A DNA stretch of 64,000 nt, from assembly GCF_027627575.1 (NCBI RefSeq), contig NZ_CP114065.1:5518001-5582000 (forward strand). Direction: 5' to 3'. The translations under genes and the position numbers were made by a program. How positions within the stretch are numbered: position 1 is the first letter of the stretch; the number at the start of each line of letters is the position of its first letter. The notes under the pieces were generated by a model, which did not search any database, was not told the DNA's origin, and saw nothing but the letters and a program-made list of their open reading frames with translations. Below are positions 25,696-34,979 of this stretch, one piece after another. This DNA comes from Kribbella sp. CA-293567. Lineage in GTDB: Bacteria > Actinomycetota > Actinomycetes > Propionibacteriales > Kribbellaceae.

Positions 25696-26841
25696 TCAGA
25701 GGCCCAGATCGCGGCCGATGAGTTCCTTCATGATCTCGTTCGAGCCGGCCCAGATCTTGGTCACCCGGGCGTCGCGCCAGGCCCTGGCCACGCGGTACTC
25801 GTTCATGTAGCCGTAGCCGCCGTGCAGCTGGACGCAGGCGTCCAGGATCTCGTTCTGCACCTGCGCACTCCACCACTTCGCCTTGGCCGCGTCCACCGCC
25901 GACAGCCGGTCCTCGTCGTGCGCGACCACCGCGTTGTCGACGTACGCCTGGGTCACCTCGGCCTTGGTGACCAGCTCGGCGACCAGGAACTTGTTGTACT
26001 GGAAGGAGCCGACCGCCTGGCCGAACGCCTTGCGCTGCTTCACGTACTCGATCGTCTCGGCCAGGATCTGGGTCGCGTGCGCGATGTTCGAGACCGCCGC
26101 GCCGATCCGCTCCTGCGCCAGCCGCTCCATCATGTGGATGAAGCCGCGGTCGAGCTCGCCGAGCACGTTCTCGTCCGGCACGAAGACGTCCTCGAAGAAC
26201 AGCTCCGAGGTGCCGGACTCGGTCTGGCCGACCTTGTCCAGCTTGCGGCCGCGGGCGAAGCCCTCCATCCCCTCCTCGACCGCGAACAAGGTGATGCCCT
26301 TGGCGCCCTTGCTCGGATCGGTGCGGGCGGCGGTGATCACCAGATCGGCCATGTCGCCGTTGGTGATGAAGGTCTTGGAGCCGTTCACCACCCAGCCGCC
26401 GTCGGCCTTCTTCGCGGTGGTCTTCAGCGCGGCCAGGTCGGAGCCGCCGGACGGCTCGGTCATCCCGATCGCGGCGATCAGCTCACCGGAGCAGAACTTC
26501 GGCAGCCAGCGCTGCTTCTGCTCCTCGGTGCCCAGGTCGACCAGGTACGGCGCGGAGCAGTCGTAGTGGATGCCGAAGCAGCTCGACAGCGAGGCGGAGA
26601 CCTTGGAGACCTCCTCGGCGAAGACCGCGTTGAACCGGTAGTCGCCGACCGACGAACCGCCGTACTCCTCCGGCACGTCGAGACCGAGGAAGCCCTGCTT
26701 GCCGGCCTCGAGCCAGGCGGCCCGCTCGATCGTCTTCTCCTCGAGGAACTGCTCCATCCTCGGCACCAGCGAGCGGTCGCAGTACTCCTTGGCACTGGCC
26801 CGGAAGGCGTGGTGGTCCTCGTTGAAGATGATCCGTTCCAT
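25696..26841 (-). CDS. Acyl-CoA dehydrogenase
   Basis: 381 aa from the ATG at 26841 with GGGAGG upstream. FAD/acyl-CoA dehydrogenase segments: IGMTEPSGGSDLAALKT, the W-x-x-NGSKTFITNG loop, RKAFGQAVGSFQ, and QLHGGYGYMNEY followed by IWAGSNEIMKELIGRDL. The catalytic Glu position in the final helix matches the IWAGSNEI motif of medium/short-chain enzymes. First gene of an operon with thiolase and SDR; divergent TetR gene with a palindrome between suggests local control. Confidence 0.93.
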   Translation of the reverse strand: MERIIFNEDHHAFRASAKEYCDRSLVPRMEQFLEEKTIERAAWLEAGKQGFLGLDVPEEYGGSSVGDYRFNAVFAEEVSKVSASLSSCFGIHYDCSAPYLVDLGTEEQKQRWLPKFCSGELIAAIGMTEPSGGSDLAALKTTAKKADGGWVVNGSKTFITNGDMADLVITAARTDPSKGAKGITLFAVEEGMEGFARGRKLDKVGQTESGTSELFFEDVFVPDENVLGELDRGFIHMMERLAQERIGAAVSNIAHATQILAETIEYVKQRKAFGQAVGSFQYNKFLVAELVTKAEVTQAYVDNAVVAHDEDRLSAVDAAKAKWWSAQVQNEILDACVQLHGGYGYMNEYRVARAWRDARVTKIWAGSNEIMKELIGRDLGL

Positions 26842-26896
26842 CGCTTGGTCCTCCCGAGAAGTAAGACCGATCACGCCGGCGTGCCGCGATCGCATG

Positions 26897-26914
26897 GCTA
26901 AGCGCTTGCTTAGC
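26897..26914. promoter_or_regulatory. Operator candidate between acyl-CoA dehydrogenase and TetR genes
   Basis: GCTAAGCGCTTGCTTAGC: 6-bp arms (GCTAAG/CTTAGC) around CGCTTG, also containing the self-complementary AAGCGCTT. It sits 28 bases before the TetR start and 56 bases before the dehydrogenase start, the place expected for a TetR-family repressor acting on both divergent units. Confidence 0.65.
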
Positions 26915-26941
26915 TTCGCGAATCTAGGGCATTGTGTCAAC

Positions 26942-27544
26942 GTGTCCGCAGTCACCAGCCCCCTCGCGTGGGAGCACGTCCAGCCCGCCGCCGCCCGCCG
27001 GCTGCTCACCGGTGCGATCGAAGCCTTCGCCGAGCGCGGCTTCCAGGCCACCACCACCCGCGACATCGCCTCCCGGGCCGACATGTCGCCGGCGGCGCTC
27101 TACGTGCACTATCCGTCGAAGGAACGACTGCTCTTCGAGATCAGCCTGTACGGCCACCGCGCCGCACTGGAGATCCTGAGCGCGGCCGACACCGCCGGCA
27201 CCCCCACCGACCGTCTGCGCGCGATGGTCGCCGCGTTCACCGCTTGGCACGCCGAGCACCACACCATCGCCCGCGTCGTCCAGTACGAACTGGCGGCCCT
27301 GAGCCCCGAGCACTTCGCCGAGGTCGCCACCATCCGCCGCGCGATCTCCGCCCTGATCGAGAAGGTCCTCACCGACGGCGTCAGCGACGGCACCTTCGCC
27401 GTACCGGACGTCCCCGGTACCACCCTCGCTCTGCTGTCCCTGTCGATCGACGTGGCCCGCTGGTACGACCCCAGCCGCCGCCCCTCCCCCGAGTCCCTCG
27501 GCGCCACCTACGCCGACCTCGCCCACCGCATGGTCAAGGCCTGA
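26942..27544 (+). CDS. TetR-family regulator
   Basis: 200 aa from the GTG at 26942. The N-terminal helix-turn-helix is clear: GAIEAFAERGFQATTTRDIASRADMSPAALYVHYPSKERLLFEI. The C-terminal ligand-binding part is helical with a hydrophobic core. By position it represses or tunes the divergent acyl-CoA dehydrogenase operon, with an acyl-CoA as a likely ligand; that is inference. A strong hairpin follows directly after its stop. Confidence 0.9.
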   Translation: MSAVTSPLAWEHVQPAAARRLLTGAIEAFAERGFQATTTRDIASRADMSPAALYVHYPSKERLLFEISLYGHRAALEILSAADTAGTPTDRLRAMVAAFTAWHAEHHTIARVVQYELAALSPEHFAEVATIRRAISALIEKVLTDGVSDGTFAVPDVPGTTLALLSLSIDVARWYDPSRRPSPESLGATYADLAHRMVKA

Positions 27545-27549
27545 CACAC

Positions 27550-27591
27550 GCCGAAGGCCCGGCTTCCCCGTGGGAAAGCCGGGCCTTCGGC
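27550..27591. terminator. Bidirectional hairpin terminator between TetR and YceI genes
   Basis: Arms of 19-20 bases (GCCGAAGGCCCGGCTT with one bulged base) around a 4-base loop. Located six bases after the tetR stop and 25 before the convergent yceI stop. There is no U-tract, as is common in high-GC actinobacteria. Confidence 0.85.
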
Positions 27592-27615
27592 AGTACAAGT
27601 AACTCAGGTTCCAGC

Positions 27616-28170
27616 TCAGACCTGCAGTGCGGCCTGCACGTCGAGGTGGATGTCCACCTTGTCACCGATCAGCAACTTGCCACCCTCCAGCGGCACGTTG
27701 AAGTCGATCCCCCACTCCTTGCGGCTGATCGAGGTCGAGGCCTCGAACCCGATGACCGTCTGGCCGTACGCGTTCTGCTCCACGCCGAGGAACTCGACGG
27801 CGAACTCGATCGGCTTGGTGACGCCCTTGATGGTCAGCTCGCCGGCCAGGACGTAGTCGTCGCCCGCGGGCTTCAGCCCGGTGCTCGCGAAGGTCATCTT
27901 CGGGCTGTTCTCGGCGTCGAAGAAGTCACCCGAGCGCAGGTGACCGTCGCGCTGCTCGCTCCGGGTGTGCACGGAGGCGAGTTCGACGGACACGGCGGCG
28001 GTCGACTCCTCGAGCGAGTCCTTGACGACGATCTCGCCGGCGAACTCCTGGAAGGTGCCGCGCACCTTGGTCATCAGGTGCCGGACGGTGAAGCCGATCT
28101 CGGAGTGCGCGACGTCGAGCGCGTAGGTGCCGGACACCAGGCCGGGGATCGTGGTCGTTGCGGTGCTCAT
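27616..28170 (-). CDS. YceI-family lipid-binding protein
   Basis: 184 aa without an export signal. The lipocalin-like YceI fold is seen in YALDVAHSEIGFTVRHLMTKVRGTFQEFAGEIVV, HLRSGDFFDAENSPKMTFAST and LTIKGVTKPIEFAVEFLG. Such proteins bind isoprenoid or fatty amide molecules in a beta barrel; actinobacterial cytoplasmic versions are linked to stress. Divergent from a MarR gene; a palindrome-like site lies between. Confidence 0.9.
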   Translation of the reverse strand: MSTATTTIPGLVSGTYALDVAHSEIGFTVRHLMTKVRGTFQEFAGEIVVKDSLEESTAAVSVELASVHTRSEQRDGHLRSGDFFDAENSPKMTFASTGLKPAGDDYVLAGELTIKGVTKPIEFAVEFLGVEQNAYGQTVIGFEASTSISRKEWGIDFNVPLEGGKLLIGDKVDIHLDVQAALQV

Positions 28171-28258
28171 TGAGGGTCCTCTCGAAACGGTAAGCCAGTC
28201 GGGGGCGTCGCTGTCGCTGAGTTCGTTAAAACTTCAACCAACGAGGACGACAGTAGAC

Positions 28259-28280
28259 AGTAACTATTTAAATGTCAACT
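28259..28280. promoter_or_regulatory. MarR-type operator candidate
   Basis: An AT-rich imperfect palindrome centred on ATTTAAAT with outer AGT/ACT. It lies 22 bases before the MarR GTG start and about 90 before the yceI start. AT-rich dyads of this size are usual MarR sites, so autoregulation and control of yceI are likely. Confidence 0.5.
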
Positions 28281-28302
28281 ACATTCCCGGTACACTGTTC
28301 CC

Positions 28303-28767
28303 GTGACGATGACGACTGGAACCCGGTGGCTCGACTCCGAGCAGCAGGTGGCGTGGCGCGCGTACCTGCTGGGCACTGCGCGCCTGATGGCCAAACTCGA
28401 CGACGACCTTCGACAGTTCGGCCTGGGCATCAACGACTACGAGATTCTGGTCCGGCTCTCCGAGGCGCCCGAGCGCCGCCTCCGGATGGCAGAGCTGGCC
28501 GATCGTCTGCACCAGAGCCGCTCCCGGCTGACCCACACCGTGGGCCGGCTCGAGGCAGCCGAACTGGTCCGGCGGACGTCGTGCAAGAGCGACAAGCGCG
28601 GCGTCTGGGCCGAGCTCACCGACGCCGGCCTGTCCCTGCTCGAGCAGGCCGCACCGTTCCACGTCGAGGGCGTCCGCGAGAACCTGGTGGAGCTGGCCTC
28701 CCCCGAGGACTTCGCCGCTGTCGGCCGGGTCTTCGACGCCGTCTCCGAGCACATCGGCCAGCGCTGA
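28303..28767 (+). CDS. MarR-family regulator
   Basis: 154 aa, GTG start. Winged helix-turn-helix with LRMAELADRLHQSRSRLTHTVGRLEAAELVRRTSCKSDKRGVWAELTDAGLSLLEQA, the classic MarR reading head and wing. The frequent YceI/MarR pairing suggests YceI is its target. The TGA stop overlaps the region where the following SGNH gene must begin. Confidence 0.92.
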   Translation: MTMTTGTRWLDSEQQVAWRAYLLGTARLMAKLDDDLRQFGLGINDYEILVRLSEAPERRLRMAELADRLHQSRSRLTHTVGRLEAAELVRRTSCKSDKRGVWAELTDAGLSLLEQAAPFHVEGVRENLVELASPEDFAAVGRVFDAVSEHIGQR

Positions 28768-29420
28768 GGACCGACCCTGGTTTCCCCGCGGGTGCCCTGG
28801 TCGTCTTCCAAGGCGACTCGATCACCCATGGGGGCCGCGGCAGTACCGAGGACCCGAACCACATCCTCGGCCACTCCTACCCGTTCCTGATCGCCTCGGC
28901 GGCCGCCGCCGACCATCCCGAGCAGGCCTGGCGATTCGTCAACCGCGGAGTCAGCGGTGACAGCGTCCACGACCTACTCGACCGCTGGGACGAGGACGCG
29001 CTCGTCCTGCGTCCCGATGTGCTGAGCATCCTGATCGGCACCAACGACGCGGACGCGGCGCTCGCCGCCAACCCGATCGACGCCGACGGGTCGGCCTTCG
29101 CAGCGGCGTACCGGTTGTTGCTGGAGCGCACCCGTACTGCGCTGCCGGCGGCTCGCCTGGTGCTGAGCGAGCCGTTCTATCTGCCGACCAGCCCTGACCC
29201 TGATCTTCGCGCAGCCTGGGCCGCTGCTGTCATGCTGCGCGCCCAACTCGTGCGTGAACTGGCTGGCGAGTTCGGCACCGGGTTCGTTGCCAACCAGGCC
29301 GCCTTCGACGCCGCCGTACTGCGTGCGCCGGCCGAGCACTGGATCTGGGATGGCATCCATCCCACCTATGCCGGTCAGCGGATCCTCGCCGACGCCTGGC
29401 TCACCGCCATTTGTCGGTAG
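28764..29420 (+). CDS. SGNH/GDSL hydrolase, start codon unresolved
   Basis: About 218 aa. All four blocks are present: VVFQGDSITHGGRG (Ser), NRGVSGDSVHD, ILIGTNDAD and WDGIHPTYAG (catalytic Asp/His). The frame has no ATG, GTG or TTG between the MarR coding region and the catalytic Ser block; the only near-cognate codons are CTG at 28764 (overlapping the MarR stop) and CTG at 28797. Translation may restart on CTG by coupling, or a start was lost or mis-sequenced. Start shown is a guess. Likely an esterase, cytoplasmic as no signal is seen. Confidence 0.75.
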   Translation: MRTDPGFPAGALVVFQGDSITHGGRGSTEDPNHILGHSYPFLIASAAAADHPEQAWRFVNRGVSGDSVHDLLDRWDEDALVLRPDVLSILIGTNDADAALAANPIDADGSAFAAAYRLLLERTRTALPAARLVLSEPFYLPTSPDPDLRAAWAAAVMLRAQLVRELAGEFGTGFVANQAAFDAAVLRAPAEHWIWDGIHPTYAGQRILADAWLTAICR

Positions 29421-29440
29421 GGCGCAGTACCTGTCCAGCG

Positions 29441-29836
29441 ATGGACGAACTGACGATCGCAGTGACTTCGATCACCATCACCACGCCCGATCCCCGCGGG
29501 CTGGCGGCGTTCTATTCGCGCCTGCTCCGCCTCCCGGTCACCACCGAGGACGGCCCACGACCAGGCAACCCACCGACCGACGGCTGGGCGCAGATCCGGA
29601 ACGCGACGGGCCCCACGCTCAACTTCGAGTACGAAGCCGAGTGGGCTGCCCCCGAGTGGCCGAGTCGCGCCGGGGCGCAGCACGCCACTCAGCACCTGGA
29701 CATTCACGTCAACGACCTAGCGGCAGCCGTCGAGCACGCCCTCACCGCCGGCGCGACTCTCGCGGACTTCCAGCCGCAAGACGATGTTCGAGTCCTCCAC
29801 GACCCCTCGGGTCACCCCTTCTGTCTTTTCACCTGA
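29441..29836 (+). CDS. VOC/glyoxalase-family protein
   Basis: 131 aa from the ATG at 29441. The beta-alpha-beta-beta-beta repeat of the vicinal oxygen chelate fold shows in TSITITTPDPRGLAAFYSRLLRLPV and HLDIHVNDLAAAVEHALTAGATL ... HDPSGHPFCLF. His and Glu ligands may bind a metal, but several VOC proteins are not enzymes, so no reaction is assigned. Twenty bases downstream of the SGNH gene. Confidence 0.8.
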   Translation: MDELTIAVTSITITTPDPRGLAAFYSRLLRLPVTTEDGPRPGNPPTDGWAQIRNATGPTLNFEYEAEWAAPEWPSRAGAQHATQHLDIHVNDLAAAVEHALTAGATLADFQPQDDVRVLHDPSGHPFCLFT

Positions 29837-29923
29837 GCCGGCGGCCTGTCTGGTCACCTGAGCCGGCGGCTCGGTCGCCTGTCGCCGACCCGCATTCGTG
29901 CAACTGCTCGCTGCCCTCGCCAG

Positions 29924-29960
29924 ACAAGCCCTGCACCGGGGTGACCGATGCAGGGCTTGT
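29924..29960. terminator. Hairpin terminator between VOC and ettA genes
   Basis: ACAAGCCCTGCA (29924-29935) and its perfect complement (29949-29960) enclose a 13-base loop. Convergent genes end on both sides (29836 and 29984), so it can serve both. Confidence 0.8.
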
Positions 29961-29983
29961 GGGAGTTGCGAACTTGCGGGCTG

Positions 29984-31666
<1,683 letters not shown>

Positions 31667-31736
31667 ACCCCCGAGCCTATGCGCTACCCCCCACCACCAC
31701 CCAACCGAGTACTCCACCGACACGGACCGCAGCACG

Positions 31737-31896
31737 CCGAGACACGAGCACAAGCCAACCGAGGCACAGACCACACAGCCGGCCAAGGCACAGCCGCACG
31801 GTTAGCCGACGCACAGCCGCACGGTTGACCGAGGCACGGGCGCGCAGCTACCGAGACGCGGACACACAACTGGCCCAGGCATGGCCACACAGTTGG
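31737..31896. repeat. Degenerate 22-24-base tandem repeat array, about seven copies
   Basis: In the 296-base gap between ettA and the ssb gene, units begin at 31737, 31759, 31783, 31806, 31829, 31851 and 31874, each starting CC(G/A)A(G/C)(A/G)C-like and ending near GGTTG. The best consensus starts CCGAGGCACAGCCGCACGG. An eighth, weaker unit may begin at 31717. The period is not a multiple of three, so it does not encode a repeat peptide. It lies 70-230 bases before the ettA start, in its promoter region. Confidence 0.65.
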
Positions 31897-31962
31897 TGGT
31901 CCGCGCCAACGGCACACCCGCGTTGCTCCGAAGTGCCGGCACGGCGAGATGCAGCAACCACC

Positions 31963-32430
31963 TCAGGCGACTCGACGCAGCGATGCCTCCTCGCCCGCAC
32001 CCGCACCCGCACCCGCACCCGCGAGATCGTCCTCCACCACTCCGCCAGGAGCATCGAACTGACCACGCCCCGGCGATCTCGTGAACGTGGCAACCCCGAG
32101 CGAAAGGTCGTGGCCGACCGAGGTCGCCTCGATCACCATCCGGGATCTGAGGTTGCCGGCGTCGTCCTTCCACTCGGTGGTGCGAAAACGCCCGGTGACC
32201 AGGACCGGTTGACCACGCACCATGGACCGCTGCACGTTGGTGGCCAGGGCTCGCCAGCACTCGACGGTGAACCAGTTCGTCGGGCGGTCCGTCCAGCCCG
32301 CCTGGTCCGCGCTGTACTGCCGTGGGGTGGCCGCCAGCCGGAAGGAGGCGACCGACACCCCGTCGGAGACCTCCTTGAACCGGACATCGCTGCCGACCCA
32401 CCCCTGCACGGCCAGATAAGTCTCGCTCAT
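31963..32430 (-). CDS. ssb: Single-stranded DNA-binding protein, tail-less paralogue
   Basis: 155 aa from the ATG at 32430, nine bases after AAGGAGG. The OB fold is seen in YLAVQGWVGSDVRF ... VASFRLAATPRQY ... WFTVECWRALATNVQRSMVRGQPVLVTGRFRTTEW. The C-terminus ends in a Gly-Ala repeat and EEASLRRVA, without the acidic DDDIPF-type tip that binds partner proteins. It resembles the actinobacterial second SSB (SsbB) linked to chromosome segregation or competence rather than the replicative SSB. It stands alone, not beside rpsF/rpsR. Confidence 0.9.
   Translation of the reverse strand: MSETYLAVQGWVGSDVRFKEVSDGVSVASFRLAATPRQYSADQAGWTDRPTNWFTVECWRALATNVQRSMVRGQPVLVTGRFRTTEWKDDAGNLRSRMVIEATSVGHDLSLGVATFTRSPGRGQFDAPGGVVEDDLAGAGAGAGAGEEASLRRVA
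31994..32023. repeat. Hexanucleotide repeat (CCCGCA) x5 inside the ssb 3' end
   Basis: Five tandem six-base units, the last with one change, encode the alternating Gly-Ala stretch near the SSB C-terminus. Copy number may vary by slippage without shifting the frame. Confidence 0.85.
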
Positions 32431-32543
32431 CGCCATCACCCTCCTTCGCGTCGTGAACTGCCTACACCAGAGAAGATGCCGCGCTTTCGCCCGATCCCGG
32501 CCACGACTTCACGACCTGGGGAAAACCTCTATCTCAGGCTTGA

Positions 32544-32553
32544 CTTATATAAG
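32544..32553. promoter_or_regulatory. CTTATATAAG palindrome before the SRPBCC gene
   Basis: A perfect ten-base AT-rich palindrome immediately after TTGA, about 50 bases before the GTG at 32604. It may be an operator of the ArsR type often paired with such genes, or part of the promoter; no ArsR gene is adjacent. Confidence 0.35.
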
Positions 32554-32603
32554 CGAAACCCGGCACTCTGATGGCCGCAGATCCACCATCAGGAGGCAGA
32601 CCA

Positions 32604-33233
32604 GTGATCGACATCCTCGAACACATCACCGCGATCCAGCGGCACGTGAGCCAGACCGGCGAAGAGGTCCGGGTGACGCTCCGGCGTACCTATCAAGCAC
32701 AGCTCGAAGAAGTCTGGGACGCGATCACCGACCCCGACCGGATCGCCCGCTGGATGCTGCCGATCACCGGTGAACTGAAGGTCGGTGGCAGCTTCCAGCT
32801 GGAGGGCAACGCCGGCGGCGAGATCCTCGAATGCGATCCGCCCAAGCGGTTCAAGGTGACCTTCGGCGGCCCGGAGAGCATGGTGGAGATCCGCCTCACC
32901 GCCGATGCCGCCGGCGAGGCAGTGGAGCTCCAGATGGACCACTCGGTACCAGCAGCTTTCGGCGGCCCGAGCGGCGCGCTCTACGTCGGTCCCGGCTGGG
33001 ACGGCGCCCTGCTCGGCCTTGCTCTCTACCTCGAAGGCAAGATCGAAGAAGGCCACGACCCCCGGGAGATGGCCAACTCGCCGGAGTCTCTGGAGTTCTC
33101 GGCCGAGTCGATCCGCGCCTGGACCAAGGCCGTCCGCGACTCAGGCCTGGTCCCCGAAGACCAGCTCCGCCCAGCCGTCGAAGCCGCCGTCAGCCAGTTC
33201 GCACCAGGCGCGTCGGTCGACGACTTCCTCTGA
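32604..33233 (+). CDS. SRPBCC/AHSA1-domain protein
   Basis: 209 aa from the GTG at 32604, seven bases after AGGAGG (32591-32596). The Bet v 1-like START fold shows in VRVTLRRTYQAQLEEVWDAITDPDRIARWMLPITGELKVGGSFQLEGNAGGEILECDPPKRFKVTF. A C-terminal helical extension (about 135-209) is characteristic of the actinobacterial AHSA1 subgroup. These proteins bind hydrophobic ligands or act as Hsp90 activator relatives; the ligand is unknown. Confidence 0.88.
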   Translation: MIDILEHITAIQRHVSQTGEEVRVTLRRTYQAQLEEVWDAITDPDRIARWMLPITGELKVGGSFQLEGNAGGEILECDPPKRFKVTFGGPESMVEIRLTADAAGEAVELQMDHSVPAAFGGPSGALYVGPGWDGALLGLALYLEGKIEEGHDPREMANSPESLEFSAESIRAWTKAVRDSGLVPEDQLRPAVEAAVSQFAPGASVDDFL

Positions 33234-33255
33234 TCAGCACTCCCCCCCCCCGGTC

Positions 33256-33279
33256 AGGCCGCGCCATCCGGCGCGGCCT
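33256..33279. terminator. Hairpin terminator after the SRPBCC gene
   Basis: AGGCCGCGCC, loop ATCC, GGCGCGGCCT: a perfect 10-bp stem between two convergent genes. A run of ten C (33242-33251) lies just before it. Confidence 0.85.
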
Positions 33280-33308
33280 TCCGTCTTGCCCAGAGGGCAT
33301 CCGGGCAA

Positions 33309-34979
33309 TCAGCCGCGGGCGATGGCCAGCTTGTCCCGGCAGACCGTGTAGGCGTCCAGCTCTTCGCGAGCCGGAGCGACGACGTGGCTGTTGGCAACCT
33401 TCTCCAGTTCGACGCGGAGCGCCTTGGCAACAAGGCGGGCCCGGCGGCTGGCACCGCTGGCGGCGAAGAGGCGACAGGCCACTGACACCGCAACACCTAG
33501 CAGCGCACCGCCGATCAGCATCATCGTGGCGTACGGGATGCCCTGCCACTTCGGCAACGTCAGGTCCTGCAACTGCAGGAAACCGACCAGGACGAGCCAG
33601 ACCGCACCACCCAGCGCCACCAGGAACAGCAGCCACTGCAGGAAACGCGCTGCTGCCCACCAGCCCGGAGTCTGGTTGGCACCGAGGTCAGTGCGCGCGA
33701 CTGCCTGATCCAGCTCGTCACCGAGGGACTCCTCGCGGCGACGAATCGCAGTACGGACCGAGTCGGCCCACGGCCGCGACAACCCGGTCGCTGCCTTGTT
33801 CGTGATCGTCCGTACGGCGGTGTCCATCCGCGCGCGTTGCACGGGAGTTGCCGCCGGCAACGAAGAGCGAGCGATCGACACCTCGTTGGAGGCGGACTTG
33901 CGCGATGCCTTGCTCTGCTGGCGGGACGTCTGGTCCAGGTGCAGCCGCCGCAACGGATCCGGGCGGAACCGGGAGAGCCACTTGGTGACCGGCCAGCCGG
34001 TCGCCGCGGTCGCCCGCTGCAGGTAGGAGCGGCGAACAGCCTCGACCACAACCGGTACGCCGCTCGCGTCCGACAGCGCATCGACCAGCTCGGTGATGTC
34101 CGACTTGGCAATCTCCGGCGTCTTGGCGTTGCCGCACTGGCTGGCCATCCGGTCGGCGACACGATCCACATCGGCCGCGAGCCGCTCGCGCGCCGCCCGC
34201 TTGGCGTTGACCCGCTTCACCAGCAGCGCGCGCAGGTCGTCCAGGCCGTCACCGCTCATCGCCGAGGTCGCCACCAGTTGAGGGCTCTTGAGACCGTCCG
34301 ACTTGAGCAGCCGGGTCAGGTCGGCGAGACAGCTCTTGCGCTGCTCGTCGGTGAGCTTGTCGGCGTGGTTCAGCGCGAACACCATCACCGACGAGTGCGA
34401 CGCGAACGGCTTGATGTACCGGTTGTGCAGCGCGGCGTCGGCGTACTTCTGCGGATCGACGACCCACACCAGCACGTCGACCAGCTCGACCAGCCGGTCC
34501 ACGATCAGCCGGTGCTCGACCTCGGTCGAGTCGTGGTCGGGCAGGTCCAGCAGGACCAGGCCGTCCAGGTCCTCCGAGTGCGCGCCCTCCAGGGAGCTGC
34601 GGTGCTGCACCTGGTGCCGGCGCGGAATGCCCAGCCAGTTCAGGAGTTCACCGGCAGGCTCCTCGCCCCAGACACAGGCCAGCGGCATCGAGCTGGTCGG
34701 CCGGCGGGTGCCGATCGCGGCCAGGTCGAGACCGGTCAGCGCGTTGAACAGCGACGACTTGCCCGAACCGGTCGCACCGGCCAGGGCCACGACGGTCAGG
34801 TCTCCGGACATCCGGAGCCGTTGACTGGCCCGGTCCACGATCTGCGACGCCTCGCTCAGCACCACCTGGTCCAGCCGTCCCCGGCCGGCCTCGGCAGCGT
34901 CCTCGAGCGCCTCGATCTTCGTCAGGACATCGGTAGAGCCCCTCACCAGGCCCTTGACCGTATCCACAATTCCCGTCAC
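33309..34979 (-). CDS. Dynamin-like GTPase with two C-terminal membrane helices (DynA/DynB type), second gene
   Basis: 556 aa, GTG start overlapping the previous stop by four bases (GTGA). GTPase motifs: G1 GATGSGKSS (68-76), G3 LLDLPDHDS and G4 NHADKL. A long helical stalk region follows, then two hydrophobic helices (about 446-470 and 480-505) and a helical end. Adjacent pairs of such proteins in Streptomyces are the dynamin-like DynA/DynB that stabilise FtsZ rings at sporulation septa. Which of the two this matches cannot be told without alignment. Confidence 0.75.
   Translation of the reverse strand: MTGIVDTVKGLVRGSTDVLTKIEALEDAAEAGRGRLDQVVLSEASQIVDRASQRLRMSGDLTVVALAGATGSGKSSLFNALTGLDLAAIGTRRPTSSMPLACVWGEEPAGELLNWLGIPRRHQVQHRSSLEGAHSEDLDGLVLLDLPDHDSTEVEHRLIVDRLVELVDVLVWVVDPQKYADAALHNRYIKPFASHSSVMVFALNHADKLTDEQRKSCLADLTRLLKSDGLKSPQLVATSAMSGDGLDDLRALLVKRVNAKRAARERLAADVDRVADRMASQCGNAKTPEIAKSDITELVDALSDASGVPVVVEAVRRSYLQRATAATGWPVTKWLSRFRPDPLRRLHLDQTSRQQSKASRKSASNEVSIARSSLPAATPVQRARMDTAVRTITNKAATGLSRPWADSVRTAIRRREESLGDELDQAVARTDLGANQTPGWWAAARFLQWLLFLVALGGAVWLVLVGFLQLQDLTLPKWQGIPYATMMLIGGALLGVAVSVACRLFAASGASRRARLVAKALRVELEKVANSHVVAPAREELDAYTVCRDKLAIARG

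Noticed and set aside
28272-28763. SGNH hydrolase starting at an ATG at 28272
   Set aside because: That would run the whole MarR gene in a second frame; the added sequence is Arg/Pro-rich noise, so the true start must lie near 28764.
31737-31896. CRISPR array
   Set aside because: The units are contiguous and degenerate, without unique spacers, and no cas genes are nearby.
31684-31917. Cys/Pro-rich 77-residue minus-strand frame across the tandem repeat array
   Set aside because: The repeat period is not a multiple of three and the product has no plausible fold; the array is better read as DNA repeats.
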